Shown in pieces: positions 1 through 7,780 of a stretch of DNA of 64,000 nt. The position numbers were made by a program, and so were the translations under genes. The stretch's first letter is position 1, and each line of letters begins with the position of its first letter. Source of the stretch: JACKFB01 sp041389525 (lineage in GTDB: Bacteria > Myxococcota_A > UBA9042 > PHBI01 > JACKFB01); NCBI GenBank assembly GCA_041389525.1, contig JAWKRR010000006.1, positions 62,001 through 126,000 of the forward strand, read 5' to 3'. The notes beneath the pieces are model-generated. The model made no database searches. It was not told where the DNA came from and saw only the letters and a list, made by a program, of their open reading frames with translations.

Positions 1-331
1 CCTGGGCCAGCGCGCGAAAGGAACGCGGCATCTCCGGCCAAGGCGAGCCGGACTCCGGGTCCATGGGCGAGTAGCGGTACCCCGTCGCGTCGGTCACCCA
101 CCCCAGCGGCCCGCAGTTCGTCATCGCCACCGACATCGTAAACCCGCCCGGCGTCACCATGTGCCGAAACGGCGCCCGATGTGCCACAGCCATCAAGTCC
201 CCAAGCAACTCCTCGTCATTCGAGAGTGCCAGCCCGCGCAGCCACACCGCGCCGGCCCCAAGCTCTGCCCGAGCCCCAACCTGGTCTGCGTCCGCGTTGC
301 CGAACCCAAGCTCCAGCTGCCCCCGCCCCAT
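1..331 (-). CDS. alkB: Alpha-ketoglutarate-dependent DNA dioxygenase AlkB, N-terminal part (runs off the window)
   Basis: AlkB is a cytosolic Fe(II)/2-oxoglutarate enzyme that removes methyl groups from 1-methyladenine and 3-methylcytosine in DNA or RNA. The first 110 codons are present. They include the hallmark nucleotide-recognition segment MVTPGGFTMSVAMTNCG, followed by GWVTDATGYRYSP and the PWPEMPRSF segment, which closely match the N-terminal half of E. coli AlkB. The catalytic HxD and distal His lie beyond position 1. The start is the ATG at 331, with GAGGAGG about 7 nt upstream. The gene is divergent from the one at 571, and the 239 bp between them holds no recognisable gene. Confidence 0.9.
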   Translation of the reverse strand, partial: MGRGQLELGFGNADADQVGARAELGAGAVWLRGLALSNDEELLGDLMAVAHRAPFRHMVTPGGFTMSVAMTNCGPLGWVTDATGYRYSPMDPESGSPWPEMPRSFRALAQ

Positions 332-570
332 CGCCGCCTCCTCGACTCCGCCGACGCCCGAGCCGCATCCTACGGCGGACACGGGGCCTCGCAAGCGCTG
401 GGGCTTGCTCTGTGCTGCAGGTCGCCGGCGGTGGGTGTGGCGCGATCTCGCCGCTGGGGCCGGCAAGTCAGCGCGCGTCGCCAAGTCGATGACGAATACG
501 AGATCGGGGTTGATGCCGCGGGCGAAATCGCCGCACTCTCTCGCCACCGCCCTCCACACGCGAGAACGCC

Positions 571-1344
571 TTGATTTCGACCCCGCGAATCCGCGAGCGC
601 TTGCTCCGCGTGCCTTTGCGCCTCGTGCCGAGCCGACACGCGGGGGAGAGCCTCGATCGGGCGCGGCTCGACGAGATGTACGCGCTGCGATCGCGCATCT
701 TCGCGCTTCAGCCGACGAAGGACCCCGCCGACGACCGCGCGAAGTTCGACGCCTTCGTCGGGGGCTGCCAGCGCGTGCTGCTGCTGCGTTGTCGCGACGG
801 CGCGCTGCGCGGGATGCTGTGCTTCGCCTGGGAGCGCCTGCCTGGAAAGGGCGGGCTGGTCTTCGTGCCCGAGTACGGGTTCTTCGAGCCTGAGTTCCGC
901 GGGGACCCCGCGTTGATCCTCGGCGGGCTGCCGATTTTAGCGCGGGCGATGCTCGCGGCGCGGGGGCGACCCATGTGGATGGCCGGCATCGGCTACCCGA
1001 AGAGCATGCGGGCGGGCGCGCGGCTGCTGAAACCTCTGTGGAGCCTGGCGGACCCCGACCTCCCCGACGACGCCCGCGCGGTGCTCGAGACCGTCCTCGC
1101 CCGCCACGGCGGACCCGGCAGCGACCCGAAACGAGGCACCGTGCCCATGCCGACGGTCCCAGAGCCGCCGCCGCCGCCCGCGCGCCAGGGCAGCTTCTGG
1201 CGCCGCTACGAGAGCCTGAACCCCGACTGGCCGCGCGGCGTCGGACTGGTGATGGCGGGGAGAGTGGACGGGCGCATTTTCGCCCGCATCGCGGCCGACC
1301 TCACGCGGCGACGGCGGCGGCGCGGGGCGAGCCGGCGGAGCTGA
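571..1344 (+). CDS. Hypothetical acyltransferase-like (GNAT-like) protein
   Basis: 257 aa if the TTG at 571 is used; the in-frame ATG at 676 (MYALRSRIF) is an alternative start. The pattern is typical of GNAT-like acyltransferases without a confidently assigned family: an N-terminal helix (LDEMYALRSRIFALQPTKD), beta strands around VLLLRCRDGALRGMLCFAW, then a VFVPEYGFFEPEFRG strand and helices. The C-terminal 60 residues are proline and arginine rich, including a run of five prolines, and are probably disordered. No catalytic residues can be named. It is divergent from alkB, so a role in DNA repair would be guesswork. Coding status is supported by length and codon bias, but function is unknown. 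Confidence 0.6.
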   Translation: MISTPRIRERLLRVPLRLVPSRHAGESLDRARLDEMYALRSRIFALQPTKDPADDRAKFDAFVGGCQRVLLLRCRDGALRGMLCFAWERLPGKGGLVFVPEYGFFEPEFRGDPALILGGLPILARAMLAARGRPMWMAGIGYPKSMRAGARLLKPLWSLADPDLPDDARAVLETVLARHGGPGSDPKRGTVPMPTVPEPPPPPARQGSFWRRYESLNPDWPRGVGLVMAGRVDGRIFARIAADLTRRRRRRGASRRS

Positions 1345-1419
1345 TTCGCAGGGCGAGGCGGGGGGCGGGGTCGCTGGGCTCTGGGGTTGCGGGCGGTCCG
1401 GCGGCGAGTCCGCGCTGTG

Positions 1420-3534
1420 TCAGTGCCGCAGCCAGCGGCTCTGTCGACGCCGCCACATCAGCGCCCAGAGGGTCAGCAGCGCGATGAGCGCCGTCCCGCC
1501 CTGCCCGCCCGCGCCGGCGCCGCCGCAGCCGCCGCAGCCCGCGCCACTGCCGCCCGTCGCGACCTCGGCACCCTCGACGATCTCGGCGCCGGCGTCGGCG
1601 CCCGCCGGGTCTCCCACGTCCGCCGCGCTCGGCTCGTCGGGGATGGGCGGCGCGACCATGACCTCCTGCGGCCCCTCGGCGCCGACCTCGAAGGCGCCCA
1701 CGTCACACGCGGCGCCGCCGGCCGCGCCCCCGTCGAAGGGCCGCGCCTGCCCGCGCTGGTCCACGTCGGGACAGCCCGCGGCACCGCCCGCATCCAGCGC
1801 CGGGCTGCCGATTTGCAGCGCGTGAGTCTGGGTCGGCCCGCCGTTGTCGGCCAGCGGGTTCAGCCCAGGCCCACCGCGCGGCAGGTCGTCGGCGCCGAAC
1901 CCGGGCACCTCCGTGTCGCTGAGATTAAGCCCGCCCGAGATCACCGCTCCCGGTTGGTCGGTGTGCAGCCCGACGTTGTCGAGCGTCCCGCCCGCGCCGG
2001 TCGTGTTTGACGCCAGGATGACCCCCTCCAGCGTGAGCTCGGCGTCTCGCACGAAGATCCCGCCGCCGCCCTCGTCCGGGTCCGGGTCGCTGACCCGGTT
2101 GAAGGCGATGGTGCTCCAGCGAATCGTCGTCACCGCCGTCCCCGGCCCGCTGTAGCTGACGGTGCACAGGCCGCCGCCGGCCCGCAGCGCCACGTTGCCG
2201 CTGATGGTGCTGTTGACGATGTTCAGCGTCGCGGGAGCCTCGGTCTTGCTGTTGGTGCCGTTATTCGAGATGCCACCGCACGAATCGAAGTCGTTGGTCG
2301 CGTCGTCCACCAGGTTGTCCGCCCGATTGCCGCTGATCGTGCTGGCCTCGATCGTGAACACGCCGCCGCGCTCGTTGAAGATGCCGCCGGCTGCGTCGGC
2401 CTTGTCGACCGCGCTGTTGCCGACCACCGTGGAGCGCCGCAGCGTGAACACGCCCCGGCTACTGTTCGCGATGGCCCCACCGCTGCCGTCGTCCACGCGG
2501 TTGCCGCGCAGCGTGCTCTCCTCGACCAGCACCTCGCCGTCCGACTGATTCAAGATGGCCCCGCCGCCGCTCGCCGTGTTTTCGGCGAAGGTCGAGCCTC
2601 GGACCGTCACCTTTCCGCCAGATTTTTCCTCGCCGTTTGCCCCGTTGGTGATGGCGCGCCGGTTGCCCGTAAACGTGGCGTCGGCGACATCAAGGGTCGA
2701 TTCGGCGCCGTACACATAGAAGGTCCCGCGCTTGTTCCCGCTGAAGCTTGCGCCCGTGACGGTGGTCTCCCCGCCGTCCATGGTGGCGATGGCGGGCCCG
2801 TCGTCGGAGCCGTCCACCGCGCCGCCTGAGATCTCGAGCACGCCGCCTTCGTTGAGGATGGCCGAGCCCTCACTCGCGACGCTGGACACGCGGCTCCCGG
2901 AGATGGTGCTGTCGACCATCACCACGGTGCCGCCAGCCAGATAGATCGCCCCGCCCTTGAGCGCGCGGTTGTTGGTCAGCGTCGTGTTTCGCAGCGTCAG
3001 GTGCCCAACCCCCACCGAGAAGGCGCCGCCGGGGGAATTGGGCGCGCTGTCGCGAATCACGCAATCCTCGACCGTGACGTCTCCGCCGATGGACAACCCG
3101 CCACCGTTGCCGTCGCCGACCCGCTGCATCGTCAGCCCGCGGATGACCACGACGCTGCCCGGAAAGGCGCCAAACACCCGGTGGTCAAAGCTCGTGCTGC
3201 CGACAATCGTCAGCGCGAGCAAGTCAGCCCCCGGCCCGACGATGGTCACCTCGCCGCGAAGCTCCAGCGTGCGCTCCAAGACGATCTCGCCGGCGAGCCC
3301 AGCGTTGAACGTGATGACGCTCGGCTCCGTCGCCTCCGCCGCCACCCGCAGCGCGTCACGCAACGTGCAATCCGCCGCGCACTCAGGAGCCTCCGCGGTC
3401 GGGCCTTCATCCTCGAGCGTCATCACGACCAAGTCCGCCGCGCCCGCGACGCCCGGCAGCAGCACCAGCAGCGCCAAGACCACCGCCAGCCCGCACCGCG
3501 AAACGACTCTGCCCACCAAACTGCCGTCGCCCAT
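1420..3534 (-). CDS. Secreted right-handed beta-helix protein with CSLREA-like motif and MYXO-CTERM-like tail
   Basis: 704 aa from the ATG at 3534, which has GAGAGAGG upstream; the reading frame stays open further upstream, but that part does not look coding. Residues 1-32 form a signal peptide ending in LPGVAGAA. A CSLREA-type motif (CAADCTLRDAL) follows at about residues 50-70. About 450 residues of short repeats come next (GGAIxN, STISGNxA, NxR), as in polymorphic outer-membrane and pectate-lyase-like beta-helices. The last 40 residues are CGGCGGAGAGGQGG, then a hydrophobic segment and WRRRQ. This matches the layout of MYXO-CTERM cell-surface sorting signals (Cys, transmembrane helix, Arg cluster). 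The likely role is a surface-anchored protein of unknown ligand. Confidence 0.85.
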   Translation of the reverse strand: MGDGSLVGRVVSRCGLAVVLALLVLLPGVAGAADLVVMTLEDEGPTAEAPECAADCTLRDALRVAAEATEPSVITFNAGLAGEIVLERTLELRGEVTIVGPGADLLALTIVGSTSFDHRVFGAFPGSVVVIRGLTMQRVGDGNGGGLSIGGDVTVEDCVIRDSAPNSPGGAFSVGVGHLTLRNTTLTNNRALKGGAIYLAGGTVVMVDSTISGSRVSSVASEGSAILNEGGVLEISGGAVDGSDDGPAIATMDGGETTVTGASFSGNKRGTFYVYGAESTLDVADATFTGNRRAITNGANGEEKSGGKVTVRGSTFAENTASGGGAILNQSDGEVLVEESTLRGNRVDDGSGGAIANSSRGVFTLRRSTVVGNSAVDKADAAGGIFNERGGVFTIEASTISGNRADNLVDDATNDFDSCGGISNNGTNSKTEAPATLNIVNSTISGNVALRAGGGLCTVSYSGPGTAVTTIRWSTIAFNRVSDPDPDEGGGGIFVRDAELTLEGVILASNTTGAGGTLDNVGLHTDQPGAVISGGLNLSDTEVPGFGADDLPRGGPGLNPLADNGGPTQTHALQIGSPALDAGGAAGCPDVDQRGQARPFDGGAAGGAACDVGAFEVGAEGPQEVMVAPPIPDEPSAADVGDPAGADAGAEIVEGAEVATGGSGAGCGGCGGAGAGGQGGTALIALLTLWALMWRRRQSRWLRH

Positions 3535-3783
3535 CGGATTCCTCTCTCTCGTCGTCTGCGCCCGAAATTCCCACAGGCCCAAGCGCGCATCGAGGTTTTC
3601 GCCGTGAAATCGAAGCGTTGAAGCCAAGAAGGCCACCACCCAACGCCCACAGATTCTAGTCCGACGGCGCCGGGCTTCCAACCCAACGGCCGTCGGTCCG
3701 CAGCCGCCGCGTGCAATGCCGGACGGGAAGAAGGCGCAGGCCGCGTGCACCGCAGTCTCATGGTTCTTCCCCGAATCCATCGC

Positions 3784-3855
3784 GCGCATCAGGCCGGCGA
3801 GCCGCCCGATGACTTCGCGGATATCGAGTTCCGGATGGATCTGGAGGGCTACCTA
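3784..3855 (+). pseudogene. Remnant of a HigA-type antitoxin gene
   Basis: The plus strand encodes HQAGEPPDDFADIEFRMDLEG, which aligns with the intact HigA at 5884-6240 (HHAIEPPDAIAAIEFRMDQEG) in the centre of the family's N-terminal domain. The HTH that should follow is absent, because the sequence runs into the 3' end of the Fic gene about 20 bp later. No start codon or toxin partner is visible upstream. I read this as the debris of a second higBA locus, left by the rearrangement that brought in the Fic gene. Only one segment of about 24 codons supports the call. Confidence 0.6.
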
Positions 3856-3875
3856 GGAACTCCAGAGTCTGCGCG

Positions 3876-5282
3876 TCAGACGCTGCGGACTTCGCGGGCC
3901 GACTGCCAGCGGACAAGCTCCGAGAGACGCAGACGGTAGCGGGCGACGTTGCCCTGGTGGAGGTGGTGGAGGTCGCTGAAGGCCATGGCGGCGAGTTGAT
4001 CCACGTCGTCGGGAGGCACCAGCGAGGCCGCGCGGGTGCGCAGATCGGCGAGGTCGATGGAGGCGCCGGCGCGCACGACGTCCCCGACGAGCTCGATGAG
4101 CGCTTCGCGATGGCGCATCCGGAGCGGGTCGGGGTCGGGAAGGCTCTCCGTGACGGCCGCATAGCGAAGTGCGGAGCGCTCATACGCCCAGATGAAGGTG
4201 TCGCGGAGTAGCTCGACTCGCCCCAGCTCGTAGACCGCGAGCAGTCCGTCGATGTAGCTGCGCTCCGGTACGTCCACGAACGAGAGCGGCGAGAGGTTGT
4301 CTCGGATGAAGGGGATGTTGGCGCCGAGCCGCGAGACGCGCTTGTTCCCGTCAAGGAAGGGCTGAAGATACGGGAGTTGGACCATCACGAAGAGGGCCTG
4401 TTCGAAGGGATCGCGGATCGCCTGCGCCTTGGCGAGCAGCAAGTCGAAGCACTCCTCAAGCTGCTGCGGGACAGCGAGGGGGATGAAGACGCTGCCCGAT
4501 ATCTCCACCGGTAGCACTCGAAGGCGGCCCGAGGCCGTCGGGTCAAAGAGCAGGTTCTCCGACAACAGTGCGTGGAGGTTCTGAAACGTGTGGCGATCGA
4601 TGGCGATGCTCGCGGCGTTGTCCACGAGCATCTCAATGGCAGCCTTGTGGTTCAGGATCATCTGAGCGTCGCGTTGGTCTTTGCCGGGCGCGAGCTGCCC
4701 CTGCTCGATCAGGTTCTGGGTGTCGAGTCGGGTGTAGGTGTTGCCCTCGAGCTTGCTGGATGCCCAGGAGAGATCGATTAGGAGGCGACCGAGGATATCG
4801 CGGGCGTAGGTTCCGGCCGGCCGGCCTGCGGGACCGGCGCGGCCGACGGCGCGCAGGTGTTCTCGGCTCGCTTCTGGTAGCCAGGAGGTGACGTTCGGCT
4901 CGTACGCGTCGAGAAACGCTCGGCGGTAGCCGATCGGCGTTCGCTGCGATAGCGGTCGACGGACGAGGACGCGCAGATCTCGGGCTTCAGCGGATGCTGG
5001 CTCGATGTCGTGTTCGCGAGGGGTTGGGTCGAATGTCGGCGCGTCCGCCTCCGACGCCGGTCCGGCCTGTGGCGCGGACACATGGTAGCGGGTCGCTCGA
5101 CCGCGCCCGTCCACCACCACGCGGCCGGAAGCCACCAGCGCCGCGATGCGCCGCTGAAGCGTCCGTCGCGGCACTTCGGCGCCCAGGACGGCGTGGAGCT
5201 CGTTGAGGCTGAGACCGCCAAGATGCTCAGCCACCAGACCGGCGATCGACTCCAGCTCCCGCTGCGGCAGCACCTTCGGCAT
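3876..5282 (-). CDS. Fic-domain protein with N-terminal winged-helix domain; catalytic His replaced by Gln
   Basis: 468 aa from the ATG at 5282 (GGAGGGGG 9 nt upstream). Residues 1-70 resemble a winged helix (LSLNELHAVLGAEVPRRTLQRRI...VVVDGRGRATRY). A class II inhibitory motif SSKLEG is at 175-180. The Fic core motif at 307-315 reads QPFLDGNKR instead of HPFxxGNGR. The base that normally activates the target hydroxyl is therefore Gln, and the second Gly of GNGR is Lys. I recall a large Fic subgroup sharing this QPF..xNKR form, so it is probably ancestral rather than damage, but AMP transfer cannot be assumed. The upstream operator-like repeats suggest the winged helix autoregulates the gene. 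It sits between a higA remnant and higBA in a toxin-antitoxin island. Confidence 0.9.
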   Translation of the reverse strand: MPKVLPQRELESIAGLVAEHLGGLSLNELHAVLGAEVPRRTLQRRIAALVASGRVVVDGRGRATRYHVSAPQAGPASEADAPTFDPTPREHDIEPASAEARDLRVLVRRPLSQRTPIGYRRAFLDAYEPNVTSWLPEASREHLRAVGRAGPAGRPAGTYARDILGRLLIDLSWASSKLEGNTYTRLDTQNLIEQGQLAPGKDQRDAQMILNHKAAIEMLVDNAASIAIDRHTFQNLHALLSENLLFDPTASGRLRVLPVEISGSVFIPLAVPQQLEECFDLLLAKAQAIRDPFEQALFVMVQLPYLQPFLDGNKRVSRLGANIPFIRDNLSPLSFVDVPERSYIDGLLAVYELGRVELLRDTFIWAYERSALRYAAVTESLPDPDPLRMRHREALIELVGDVVRAGASIDLADLRTRAASLVPPDDVDQLAAMAFSDLHHLHQGNVARYRLRLSELVRWQSAREVRSV

Positions 5283-5307
5283 GATGAGTCCCCCTCCACG
5301 TTCGCGA

Positions 5308-5400
5308 ATCGCGCCACATCCTCGCCGCGCGCCACGAAGATATGGCGCGATAACCAAATCGCGCCACCATTATGGCGCGAAAGAGGTGTTTATGGCGCGA
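5308..5400. promoter_or_regulatory. Cluster of TGGCGCGA operator-like repeats upstream of the Fic gene
   Basis: TATGGCGCGA occurs at 5341, 5371 and 5391, that is 30 and 20 bp apart. The inverted form ATCGCGCCA occurs at 5308-5316 and 5358-5366. The copies at 5343-5351 and 5358-5366 form a perfect 9-bp inverted repeat with a 6-bp spacer. All five lie just upstream of the Fic start (5282) and in front of the divergent higBA. Such phased repeats are what a DNA-binding dimer would need. The likeliest ligand is the winged helix of the Fic protein itself, but HigA is also possible. Confidence 0.7.
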
Positions 5401-5560
5401 TTGTGTCTGGTATGGGCGAATTCGCACAGAGTTCCAGTTCGTCAGACGCGGAAGGTCTGCGGCTCGACGCTCCGTGCAGGCGCGGGACGAGAAACGGAGT
5501 TCGGGACGCCGCCTTGCTCCCAAACCGGGACCAAAGTAGATTGGCGCCGAGGTCACTGGT

Positions 5561-5857
5561 GTGCGGATTATCGCCCGACGAACATTGCAGCAGTTCTGGC
5601 AGGCCGGACACGCGGTGGCTGAGGCGCCGGCGCGAGCGTGGTTCGCGGAGGTTGGACGGGCGACTTGGACCTCGATGGCGGACATCAAGACCCGGTTTCC
5701 GCAGGCGAGCGTCATCGACGCCGAGCGGGTGGTCTTCAGCCTTGGCGGCAACAAGTTCCGTCTTGTCGTGAAGGTCTGGTTCCCGTCGCAGACGGTGTAC
5801 ATCAAGTTCATCGGTACCCACGCGGAGTACGACCGCATCGATGTGGGGTCGCTGTAG
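5561..5857 (+). CDS. higB: HigB-family mRNA interferase toxin
   Basis: 98 aa from the GTG at 5561. It matches the HigB family across its length: an N-terminal helix (LQQFWQAGH.AVAEAPARAWF), a TWTSMADIKTRFPQASVID segment and the diagnostic core FSLGGNKFRLVVKVWF..QTVYIKFIGTHAEYDRID. HigB toxins are RelE-fold ribonucleases that cut mRNA, often on the ribosome. The toxin precedes the antitoxin, the usual higBA order, with 26 bp between the two genes. Length is normal for the family and nothing in the frame suggests inactivation. Confidence 0.92.
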   Translation: MRIIARRTLQQFWQAGHAVAEAPARAWFAEVGRATWTSMADIKTRFPQASVIDAERVVFSLGGNKFRLVVKVWFPSQTVYIKFIGTHAEYDRIDVGSL

Positions 5858-5883
5858 GGCCCCCAGGTTCAGGAGGAGAGACC

Positions 5884-6240
5884 ATGGAAATCCGACCGAT
5901 TCGCAATGACGCCGACCATGCCAAGGCGTTGGCTCGCATCGACCAGCTCTGGGGTGCGGAGGCCGGCAGCGCCGCGGCGGATGAGTTCGAAGTGCTCGTC
6001 ACCCTCGTCGACGTCTACGAGAGCGCGCACCACGCCATCGAGCCGCCAGACGCCATCGCGGCTATCGAGTTCCGCATGGACCAGGAGGGGCTGACTCGGA
6101 AGGACCTCGAACCCTTGGTGGGCAGCCGCGCCCGAGTCTCGGAGATCCTCAACCGCAAGCGCCCACTGAGTCTCGCGATGGTGCGGCGCCTGCGCGACGG
6201 CCTCGGCATCTCCGCAGACGTGCTGGTAGGGCGGGGATGA
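5884..6240 (+). CDS. higA: HigA-family antitoxin with C-terminal HTH
   Basis: 118 aa from the ATG at 5884, preceded by AGGAGGAG. The N-terminal half carries the HigA signature EPPDAIAAIEFRMDQEGLTRKDL. The C-terminal half is an XRE helix-turn-helix (LVGSRARVSEILNRKRPLSLAMVRRLRDGLGIS). The protein should bind HigB, neutralise it and repress the operon. It is cotranscribed with higB. The remnant at 3784-3855 is a second, broken copy of the same family. Confidence 0.92.
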   Translation: MEIRPIRNDADHAKALARIDQLWGAEAGSAAADEFEVLVTLVDVYESAHHAIEPPDAIAAIEFRMDQEGLTRKDLEPLVGSRARVSEILNRKRPLSLAMVRRLRDGLGISADVLVGRG

Positions 6241-6380
6241 GCGCCGCGCTAGCCGCCTCACGTTCCGGCGCGACCCGGAGATTCGGGGACTCGGCGATGA
6301 CTCGGAAAATGTTCAGTCTGAGCGTTTGACACCTAGTCCGGCGCCTAGTTTCCCTGACACTGTGAGGCGGTCCACTCGGC

Positions 6381-6866
6381 ATGGAAGTAGTATCGCACGA
6401 GATCGGGTGGGGTTTCTTCGTTCCGAATTCTGCGGGGACGGGCACCAAGCGCAGCCCGCTCGCGATCGGAGGTCGCGACTGGGAGTTCATCACCGTCCCG
6501 GAGATCGAGCCGGGCTCATTCGTTCAGTTTTGCCGCGTCCGGGTCGAGGCTAGCCAAGGCGTTGATAGGCTTCACTTCTTCGTAGTGAGCTTATCAGCCG
6601 CCGGCGCCGCACGAGCCCCTATTGAGAGAGCTGTTGCCCGGCTTGCCGGCGTCCCCGTCTTTGCGCAGGAGTCGGAGCAGGGCCGAACGGCCGAGATCGT
6701 CCAAGACCACGGCATGCTCGAACGAGTCGCGGTTGGGGTCACAGCACTCGCGTATTACAACGGAACCCTCGATGACATCGACGTGTTCTCGATCTCGGGA
6801 GTCCATGCAGGCTATGAAGTCGAAGTAGCATTTGACCGAGGTTGCTGGCGTGCCCGAATCACATAG
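6381..6866 (+). CDS. Hypothetical protein, 161 aa
   Basis: The ORF starts at the ATG at 6381 with GAGGCGG about 11 nt upstream. I do not recognise the family. The protein is acidic and soluble, with no signal peptide or membrane segment. Alternating strands (WEFITVPEIEPGSFVQFCRVRVE, HFFVVSLSAAG) are followed by a helix (PIERAVARLAGVPVFAQESEQG) and more strands (DIDVFSISGVHAGYEVEVAFD), suggesting a small alpha/beta fold. It lies just after higBA, with a moderately weaker codon bias than the core genes, so it may belong to the same accessory island. Confidence 0.5.
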   Translation: MEVVSHEIGWGFFVPNSAGTGTKRSPLAIGGRDWEFITVPEIEPGSFVQFCRVRVEASQGVDRLHFFVVSLSAAGAARAPIERAVARLAGVPVFAQESEQGRTAEIVQDHGMLERVAVGVTALAYYNGTLDDIDVFSISGVHAGYEVEVAFDRGCWRARIT

Positions 6867-7045
6867 ACGTCGAACACGAGGTAGGGGTGGAGCGGGCTAC
6901 ATTCCGATTCTCCTGTCTCGGATTCATCGGTAGTAGCGGCCGTCGTGCTTGGGGGTCGGTGCAGGACGCAAGCCTTGCTAGGAGGCGGCCGGCACCCATG
7001 CGTGGTTTCGGAGTGCGAGACCGGCGCGGGGGCAGACGCGAGTTC

Positions 7046-7780
7046 TTAGCGCGCGCCGGGGCTACGGGGCGGGGGCTCGGTGGCGAGGCGGACGACCTCG
7101 GCGAGGGTTGGGTAGGTCTGCGCGGGCGTGGGTTTTGCGTGGCCGTGCCTGACTATTTGGAAGGTTTGGAGGCCGAGGGTCTGGGCGGGGTGGATGTCCT
7201 CGGGCTCGCTGTCGCCGACCATCCAGGCTTCGGTGGGGGCGACGTCGTGGCGGGCGAGGGCGTGGCGGAAGATGGCCGGGGCGGGTTTGGGGGCGCCGGC
7301 GTGTTCGGGGATGGTGATGCTGTCGAAGTGTTTGGCCAGGTCGAGGGCCTCGAGGAGACCTGGGAGGCGGTCGTCGAAGTTCGAGAGGATCGCCAACGGG
7401 ATGCCGGCGTCGTTCAGCGCTCCGAGGGCGGCGGGGACCTCGGGGTAGACGTGCCAGGGCTCGGCGGTGGCGAACCAGGCGTAGAGGCCGCTCGCGAGCC
7501 GGGGGCCGAGGTCGGGCGCGCCCGCGTGGGCGAAGGTCGCGGCGATGATGCGGTGCCAGGCGTCGCGGGCTGCGGCCGAGTCGGCTGGGAGGCTGGCCTC
7601 GGCGAGATAGATCGCCTTGAACGCGGCGCGGAAGCCTTGCTCCAGCAGGCCCGCATCCACCTCAGCACCCTGGCCGCGGGCATACCGCGCGTAGGCCGCC
7701 CCGACCCCGCCGCGCACCTCGGCCAAGGTGCCGACGAAGTCGAAAAGGATCAGGCGCGGACGGGCGATTTCGACCGTCAC
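7046..7780 (-). CDS. HAD-superfamily hydrolase
   Basis: 244 aa from the GTG at 7780, whose GTGA overlaps the stop of the upstream GH1 gene. HAD motifs are in order: motif I ILFDFVGTL (nucleophile Asp present), motif II ILSNFDDR, motif III Lys in GAPKPAPAIF, and motif IV MVGDSEPEDI. The second Asp of the usual DxD is Val here. Classical HAD phosphatases use that Asp as general acid/base, whereas dehalogenases and phosphonatases lack it, so a simple phosphatase activity is uncertain. A helical cap lies between motifs I and II (subfamily IA layout). It is translationally coupled to the glucosidase gene. Confidence 0.85.
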   Translation of the reverse strand: MTVEIARPRLILFDFVGTLAEVRGGVGAAYARYARGQGAEVDAGLLEQGFRAAFKAIYLAEASLPADSAAARDAWHRIIAATFAHAGAPDLGPRLASGLYAWFATAEPWHVYPEVPAALGALNDAGIPLAILSNFDDRLPGLLEALDLAKHFDSITIPEHAGAPKPAPAIFRHALARHDVAPTEAWMVGDSEPEDIHPAQTLGLQTFQIVRHGHAKPTPAQTYPTLAEVVRLATEPPPRSPGAR

